10,430 bases of DNA from contig DGOE01000124.1 in assembly GCA_002389295.1 (NCBI GenBank), forward strand, positions 1 to 10,430. The letters are read 5' to 3'. Source of the stretch: Flavobacteriales bacterium UBA4474 (GTDB taxonomy: Bacteria > Bacteroidota > Bacteroidia > Flavobacteriales_D > Sanyastnellaceae). A program made the translations under genes and the position numbers. The notes beneath the pieces are model-generated. The model was not told the DNA's origin, did not search any database, and saw nothing but the letters and a program-made list of their open reading frames with translations. Shown here piece after piece: positions 6,728-10,430 of the stretch; position 1 is the first letter of the stretch; each line of letters starts with the position of its first letter.

Positions 6728-8593
6728 GTGATGACCAATCGCTTGTTTTACTCCCTTTGGGCGGTGATTTGCTGCTTCGTGTTGATGGGACCATCCAACA
6801 ACGCCCAGGCGCAACCCGATGATTGGACAGTCACGCCGAGCGCATACGAGTTCAGCATGACCCTGACTTTTACCATCGCAGTCGATGGATTGGTGGGCGC
6901 AGGCAGTGAAAACGCGGCGGCCATCTTCGACGCCAGCGGCAACTGCCGGGGCTGGGGCACCACGGATTTCTTGGGGGGGTCGGGCTACTATACCGGCCTG
7001 ATTTTGGTGTATGCCAACAGTGCATCCGAACCCGGGCTCGAGGTGCGCGTATGGGACGCCGCATTGGACAGCCTTCCGCAATGCCTCGACCAGGTCGATT
7101 TCGTGGCCAATGGCATCCAGGGAAGCCTCTCCGACCCCGTGGTCTTCTACGGCGTATACGACCCCTTGGTGGGCTGCACCGACCCCGAAGCCTGCAATTT
7201 CCTCAGCACCGCCACCACAGACAACGGAAGTTGCATCTACCCCGGCTGCAGTGACCCTGAGGCCTGCAACTTCGTGGTTTCCTCACCGTGCTACGACAAC
7301 AGCACCTGCACATTCCCAGTGCTCTACCTCAATTGCAGCGGAAACTGCATCAACGACTTCGATGGGGACGGGATTTGCGACGAGCTGGAAATCGGAGGAT
7401 GCACAGACGACCGCGCGTGCAACTACAGTGCCGACGCCACGGATGACGACTGCAGCTGCACCTTTCCCTTCTATCCGCTCGACTGCGATGGCAACTGCTA
7501 CATCGATACCGACGGCGATGGCATTTGCGAAGCAGACGAAATCCCCGGGTGCAACGACGACTTGGCCTGCAACTTTGATCCGGTCAGCACAGACAATGAC
7601 GGCACTTGCTTCTTTTGTTGCTACAGCGTCTACGACACCACCAGCGGCTTCAGTATCGAAGTCGAGCGCTACGCGGGCATCGGAGCTGAAAATCCCGGCC
7701 TGCCCAACCTGACCACCTTCAGGTTGTACGTCACCTGTTCGGACCCTGAAGACCGTGTTACCGCCGTCACCGGGTCCAATGGCAACTCCACTTTTGTGGG
7801 CGCTGAAACGAATTTTTATCAGGCCGCAGGAGGTGCATTGGTGCTCACTGACATAGACTCAGCGGCGTTTGCCGATACTCCGGAAATTGCCCTGGATTCG
7901 TGGCTGACCATCGGCCTGGAATCCCCTTCGCCCGGGTCTGGTGCATCTGCCATCACCGCAACATCTGGCTTATGGGGCACCCTGTTCGAGCTCGGAGAAC
8001 CCCTCTTCACCGGTGGCGTTTCCGGTGATGGGTGGAGCGTCCCGGCAGACAGCCAAAACGCCTTGGCCGGAGCCGATTTGCGCGTGCTCATCGGCCAGTT
8101 CACAGCGACCACTGCCATTGAAGGCAGCTTGAACGTCACGGTCATCCCTGCCGGCAGTGCCGACCCGGTCCAAATCACCCCATTGTTTGTTGCACCGCCC
8201 TGCGGCTGCACCGATGATGCGGCATGCAATTACGATGCTGCCACCACCTATGACGATGGCACCTGCCAGTACCCTGAGCCAGGACTGGATTGCACCGGAA
8301 GTTGCACCGATGATGCCGATGAAGACGGCATTTGTGATGAAGATGAGGTCAGCGGGTGCACCGATTTCAATGCGGACAACTACAATGCCCTGGCCACGGA
8401 TGACGGCAACTGCCAATATTTGGGGTGCACTTACCTGGGTGCCGAAAATTTCGATGCGGGTGCCAATGATGACGATGGCAGCTGCACCTTTTTACTGACC
8501 AGCTCCTGCCCCACCGACATCAATGGCGATGGGCTGACAGCAGCTTCGGATATTTTGGAGATCCTATCGGCCTACGGACTGCCCTGCGAATAG
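6728..8593 (+). CDS. Secreted modular protein with Cys-rich GCTD repeats and dockerin-like end
   Basis: This 621-residue exported protein is probably a surface or extracellular structural/adhesive protein. The signal peptide runs about 1-29 (ends NAQAQ). Residues about 31-148 form an N-terminal domain with YEFSMTLTFTIAVDG and AAAIFDASGNCRGWG, a type I associate with secreted marine Bacteroidota proteins. Seven repeats of about 24 residues (GCTDxxACN...DDGTCxYP) follow: four at 149-296 and three at 493-588. Three are followed by or joined through Asp-rich linkers like DTDGDGICEADE, resembling thrombospondin type-3 calcium sites. The central segment, about 297-492, is an unrecognised beta-rich domain. 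The protein ends with CPTDINGDGLTAASDILEIL (594-613), like one dockerin repeat, then SAYGLPCE and stop. No canonical type IX secretion C-terminal domain is visible, so the export route past the outer membrane is unclear. It starts 37 bp after the lipoprotein gene. Function is inferred from architecture only. Confidence 0.88.
   Translation: MMTNRLFYSLWAVICCFVLMGPSNNAQAQPDDWTVTPSAYEFSMTLTFTIAVDGLVGAGSENAAAIFDASGNCRGWGTTDFLGGSGYYTGLILVYANSASEPGLEVRVWDAALDSLPQCLDQVDFVANGIQGSLSDPVVFYGVYDPLVGCTDPEACNFLSTATTDNGSCIYPGCSDPEACNFVVSSPCYDNSTCTFPVLYLNCSGNCINDFDGDGICDELEIGGCTDDRACNYSADATDDDCSCTFPFYPLDCDGNCYIDTDGDGICEADEIPGCNDDLACNFDPVSTDNDGTCFFCCYSVYDTTSGFSIEVERYAGIGAENPGLPNLTTFRLYVTCSDPEDRVTAVTGSNGNSTFVGAETNFYQAAGGALVLTDIDSAAFADTPEIALDSWLTIGLESPSPGSGASAITATSGLWGTLFELGEPLFTGGVSGDGWSVPADSQNALAGADLRVLIGQFTATTAIEGSLNVTVIPAGSADPVQITPLFVAPPCGCTDDAACNYDAATTYDDGTCQYPEPGLDCTGSCTDDADEDGICDEDEVSGCTDFNADNYNALATDDGNCQYLGCTYLGAENFDAGANDDDGSCTFLLTSSCPTDINGDGLTAASDILEILSAYGLPCE
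7172..7615 (+). repeat. First block of four Cys-rich protein repeats
   Basis: These bases encode residues 149-296. The repeats begin GCTDPEACNF, GCSDPEACNF, GCTDDRACNY and GCNDDLACNF, and each ends with a TC or SC pair. Between repeats 2 and 3, and between 3 and 4, lie linkers with FDGDGICDELE and TDGDGICEADE, each preceded by a LNCSGNC- or LDCDGNC-type pair of cysteines. Cys spacing is regular within units, which suggests one disulfide per repeat. Repeat 2 is altered (VVSSPCYDNSTC) with an extra cysteine; repeat 3 also has an extra one (DDDCSC). Confidence 0.85.
8204..8491 (+). repeat. Second block of three Cys-rich protein repeats
   Basis: These bases encode residues 493-588, with units starting GCTDDAACNY, GCTDFNADNY and GCTYLGAENF. 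Between the first two is the linker LDCTGSC plus DADEDGICDEDE, matching the linkers of the first block. The last two units are directly adjacent and have lost the second cysteine of the ACN motif (ADN, AEN), so their disulfide pattern must differ from that of the earlier ones. Confidence 0.85.
8507..8590 (+). other. Dockerin-like / EF-hand-like C-terminal segment
   Basis: Residues 594-621 contain DINGDGLTAASDILEIL, which follows the D-x-N-x-D-G loop plus helix pattern of a single dockerin type I repeat, framed by cysteines at 594 and 620. Only one repeat is present, whereas a cellulosomal dockerin has two, so it is more likely a calcium-stabilised cap or anchoring tail than a cohesin partner. 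Confidence 0.55.
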
Positions 8594-8621
8594 GCCCTTG
8601 GGCGGCCTCAGCGCAAGCCCA

Positions 8622-9293
8622 TTATACTTCCACCACCGCCTCACCTGTCATCGCAAACACGCGGTCGGCCTTGGCCGGTTTGATGGCGTGCAGCCCCGTA
8701 AACGCCCCATAGGCCGGCATCACCGCTTGTGCGTCCGAAAAATGGAAGCACCGAAGCCGCAGCGCTTGGCGGCCTCCGCCCCGCAACCTGATGCCCGGGT
8801 GGATGTGGCCACACACATGAAACCCAAAATCCGGCTGCAAATCCGCGGGGTCGTGGGTGAAGGTAAAAGGAGGCTGGTCCAACCGGTCAACTTGGTCAAT
8901 GCCGGATTCTCGAAGCAAGGCCGCGGGAATCAAATCGTGGTTGCCCTTGACCAGGGTCCACGCGACATGGTCAAACTCAGCGCACAAACCGGCAAACGGT
9001 TCCCATTCCCGATTCACATCGCTGTGGAACAGGTCCCCAAGGAGCCACACGCGCTCCGGCTTCAGGGCCTTCAGCTGCTCGCGCAGGCGGTGCAGGGTCT
9101 CCAATGTCGGCTCAGAGCCGATGGGCACACCGTGCTTTCTGAAGTGGGCCGCCTTTCCAAGGTGAAGGTCACTGAGCCACAGGGCAGCCGCATCGCGCCA
9201 GAAAACAGCACCATCGGGCAGCAAGACCAGCTTTTGATCCGCACAGGAAACCTCAAGTGCACCTACCGGGAGCGTCCGGCTCAAAGGCGCCAT
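8622..9293 (-). CDS. pdeM: PdeM-type metallophosphoesterase (ligase-associated DNA repair family)
   Basis: This 223-residue calcineurin-like metallophosphoesterase matches the ligase-associated PdeM family, usually encoded with an ATP-dependent DNA ligase, an exonuclease-like protein and an Lhr-type helicase in a DNA-damage response set. Metal-binding motifs are complete: LSDLHLGKAAHFRKHGVP (40-57, with Asp42 and His44), LLGDLFHS (84-91, with Asp87), KGNHD (116-120), His147 in TFTHDP and CGHIHPGIR (161-169, with His163 and His165). The SDLHLGKAAHFRKHG string is characteristic of this family rather than of SbcD or generic phosphodiesterases. The ATG at 9293 lies inside the last codons of the upstream barrel-protein gene (13-bp overlap, ATGGCGCCTTTGA), which suggests translational coupling. 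None of the usual repair partners lies within this window. The DNA substrate is inferred from family membership. Confidence 0.88.
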   Translation of the reverse strand: MAPLSRTLPVGALEVSCADQKLVLLPDGAVFWRDAAALWLSDLHLGKAAHFRKHGVPIGSEPTLETLHRLREQLKALKPERVWLLGDLFHSDVNREWEPFAGLCAEFDHVAWTLVKGNHDLIPAALLRESGIDQVDRLDQPPFTFTHDPADLQPDFGFHVCGHIHPGIRLRGGGRQALRLRCFHFSDAQAVMPAYGAFTGLHAIKPAKADRVFAMTGEAVVEV

Positions 9294-9898
9294 CCCATCA
9301 AGAAACCGAAGCGGATTCCGGGCAACCAGGTGCCCTCACCATAGGCAAAGTGATCGCCATAAACGGTGGTGACTGACTTGACTTGAGGCCCGATAAACAG
9401 GTCTCCAGTGATGCGCTCAGTGATGTTGAATTGCCCCCCCAATACCGCACCTCCACCTATGGCTGTGCGGCGCTGTATGCCCGTAAAATTGGTCACCATG
9501 ATGCGTCGAATGATCCGCGCACGCGCAAAAGCCCCCACATACATGCCCTTGCCCGCCTGGGCAGAAATGTACTGGCGCCATTCCGGCTGCACCACAACCC
9601 CCTGCCAATCCACAGAATTCAAGGACGTGCTCACCCCGAGCAAACTCTCGAGATCAGAAGTATTCAATTCGAGGCGCGACCGGACGAATCCCGCAGTCAA
9701 CTGCACGCCCGCGCGTTCGGAATACAAGCGCTCCACCCCTCCCTGAAATTGTCCAGCAACCAACCCAAAGGGATTTGCCTTGACCACCAAGCTGCGCTGG
9801 GCAAGCATACCGGTACCCCAGAGCCCCCCAAGCAGGGCCCACAACATCAGGCAAGAAACCCGTCTGCTCAACTTGTAAAATTCACAATGCGCGCCCAT
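9281..9898 (-). CDS. Outer-membrane beta-barrel-like protein, paralogue B
   Basis: This exported protein has about 205 residues. From ATG 9898 it has a signal peptide with a basic n-region (KLSRR), a hydrophobic core and an end at GMLAQ (about 34). The mature protein starts RSLVVKANPFGLVAGQFQGG and continues with amphipathic beta-strands: VVVQPEWRQYIS, KGMYVGAFARARII, AIGGGAVLGGQF and TGDLFIGPQVKSVTTV. It ends with an aromatic-rich strand GIRFGFLMGWRL, as expected for a small outer-membrane barrel of the DUF3575 kind. A start at 9916 would overlap the upstream gene by 11 bp and add a poor n-region, so 9898 is preferred, leaving 7 bp between genes. It is clearly related to the preceding gene. 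No ligand or function can be assigned. Confidence 0.8.
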   Translation of the reverse strand: MGAHCEFYKLSRRVSCLMLWALLGGLWGTGMLAQRSLVVKANPFGLVAGQFQGGVERLYSERAGVQLTAGFVRSRLELNTSDLESLLGVSTSLNSVDWQGVVVQPEWRQYISAQAGKGMYVGAFARARIIRRIMVTNFTGIQRRTAIGGGAVLGGQFNITERITGDLFIGPQVKSVTTVYGDHFAYGEGTWLPGIRFGFLMGWRL

Positions 9899-9905
9899 AT
9901 CAAAT

Positions 9906-10430
9906 TCAAATACCAAAGCCTATCGTGATGCCGAAACGAATGGAAGAGCCTTGAACATCGTCAAATACATCTTCATCATATTGCTCATAAGCACCTGTAG
10001 GTGTGGTGTTCACAGACTTGAGCTGGGGGCCGAGAAACACCTCCCCAGTCAGGCCATTGGCCAATTGGTATTGGTATCCGAGCACGAAGCCACCCCCCAT
10101 GGCGTTCCTTTTCTCAGAGCTTTGGTCGTCTTCATCCACCTTGGTGGTCACCGACCGATAACGCGCGAAAGGAGCGATATACAGGCCATCAGGTGCCACG
10201 TCGCCCAAGTAATAGCGGAACTCCGGTATCACAATGAACCCGGTTCGGGTCGCACTGTACGTTTCAAAAAAGCCCACAATCGAGTCGTTGATGCTCACCG
10301 AACCCGCGTGGAAAATGCCTCCTGGAATCAACTGCACCGATACATTTTCTGAGAGAAAATGCTCGTATCCGAATTGAAATTGCCCCACAAACCAACCGAG
10401 CGGATTGGTCTTGATCACCCCTGTCTCCTC
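9906..10430 (-). CDS. Outer-membrane beta-barrel-like protein, paralogue A, N-terminus missing
   Basis: The visible part begins inside the mature protein. The frame is open to the window end, and the GTG at 10418 aligns with the middle of the VVKANPF motif of its neighbour, so it is not a start; the signal peptide lies outside the window. The protein shows the same order of strands as paralogue B: VIKTNPLGWFVGQFQFGYEH, FIVIPEFRYYLG, GLYIAPFARYRSV, GGGFVLGYQYQ, TGEVFLGPQLKSVNTT and the terminal SSIRFGITIGFGI. In the first 33 aligned residues, 17 are identical to paralogue B. An acidic insertion, EQYDEDVFDD, lies in the last loop. The genes are 7 bp apart and probably co-transcribed with pdeM. 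Confidence 0.82.
   Translation of the reverse strand, partial: EETGVIKTNPLGWFVGQFQFGYEHFLSENVSVQLIPGGIFHAGSVSINDSIVGFFETYSATRTGFIVIPEFRYYLGDVAPDGLYIAPFARYRSVTTKVDEDDQSSEKRNAMGGGFVLGYQYQLANGLTGEVFLGPQLKSVNTTPTGAYEQYDEDVFDDVQGSSIRFGITIGFGI

Noticed and set aside
7172..8491. Regular repeats considered as a CRISPR array
   Set aside because: The periodicity is in the translated protein, units diverge in DNA, spacing is not constant, and the frame is open throughout.
8594..8621. GCCCTTGGGC as a terminator between the converging genes
   Set aside because: It is a four-base-pair stem with a two-base loop and no T run on either side, so it is too weak to call.
10416..10418. GTG as the start of paralogue A
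   Set aside because: It aligns with the interior of the VVKANPF motif of the neighbouring paralogue, and the frame stays open upstream, so the gene is cut by the window end.

Overview
The window looks like chromosome from a free-living, probably aquatic or marine, member of the Bacteroidota, close to the Flavobacteriales/Cryomorphaceae type. The evidence is: (i) a secreted protein with the Cys-rich 'GCTD..ACN....D.GTC' repeats common in marine Bacteroidota; (ii) TAnnTTTG-like -7 promoter elements directly before start codons, with no clear Shine-Dalgarno sequences; (iii) a Y_Y_Y-domain histidine kinase paired with a LytTR response regulator; and (iv) a LolC/E-like permease next to a divergent NamZ (DUF1343) gene. 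Species-level placement is not possible by eye. No phage, transposon, CRISPR, tRNA or rRNA was seen.

Layout. 1-1969 (+): the 3' part of a sensor histidine kinase and its REC-LytTR response regulator, with a hairpin after them. 1970-2318: a non-coding gap with two hairpins; the second is a strong bidirectional terminator shared with the converging gene. 2319-4862 (-): a PLP-dependent cysteine/cystathionine beta-synthase-type enzyme, preceded by an FtsX/LolC-E-type ABC permease. 4863-4897: a 35-bp divergent intergenic region with a near-symmetric pair of -7-like elements. 4898-8593 (+): a tight run of three exported proteins, namely NamZ-type exo-muramidase, a small lipoprotein of unknown function, and a 621-residue secreted modular protein with seven Cys-rich repeats, Asp-rich calcium-binding-like linkers and a dockerin-like end. 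8622-10430 (-): PdeM-type phosphoesterase overlapping an upstream outer-membrane-like protein, itself preceded by a tandem paralogue cut by the window end.

Functionally the window is mostly cell envelope: sensing (kinase/regulator), lipoprotein handling (permease), peptidoglycan sugar recycling (NamZ), a surface lipoprotein, a secreted adhesin-like protein and two beta-barrel-like proteins. Sulfur amino-acid metabolism and DNA-repair-associated PdeM are interspersed. I see no convincing undescribed multi-gene system. The best leads are the modular secreted protein with its uncharacterised ~195-residue central domain, the extra segment in the periplasmic domain of the permease, the mirrored divergent promoter that may give leaderless mRNAs, and the barrel-duplication/PdeM cluster.
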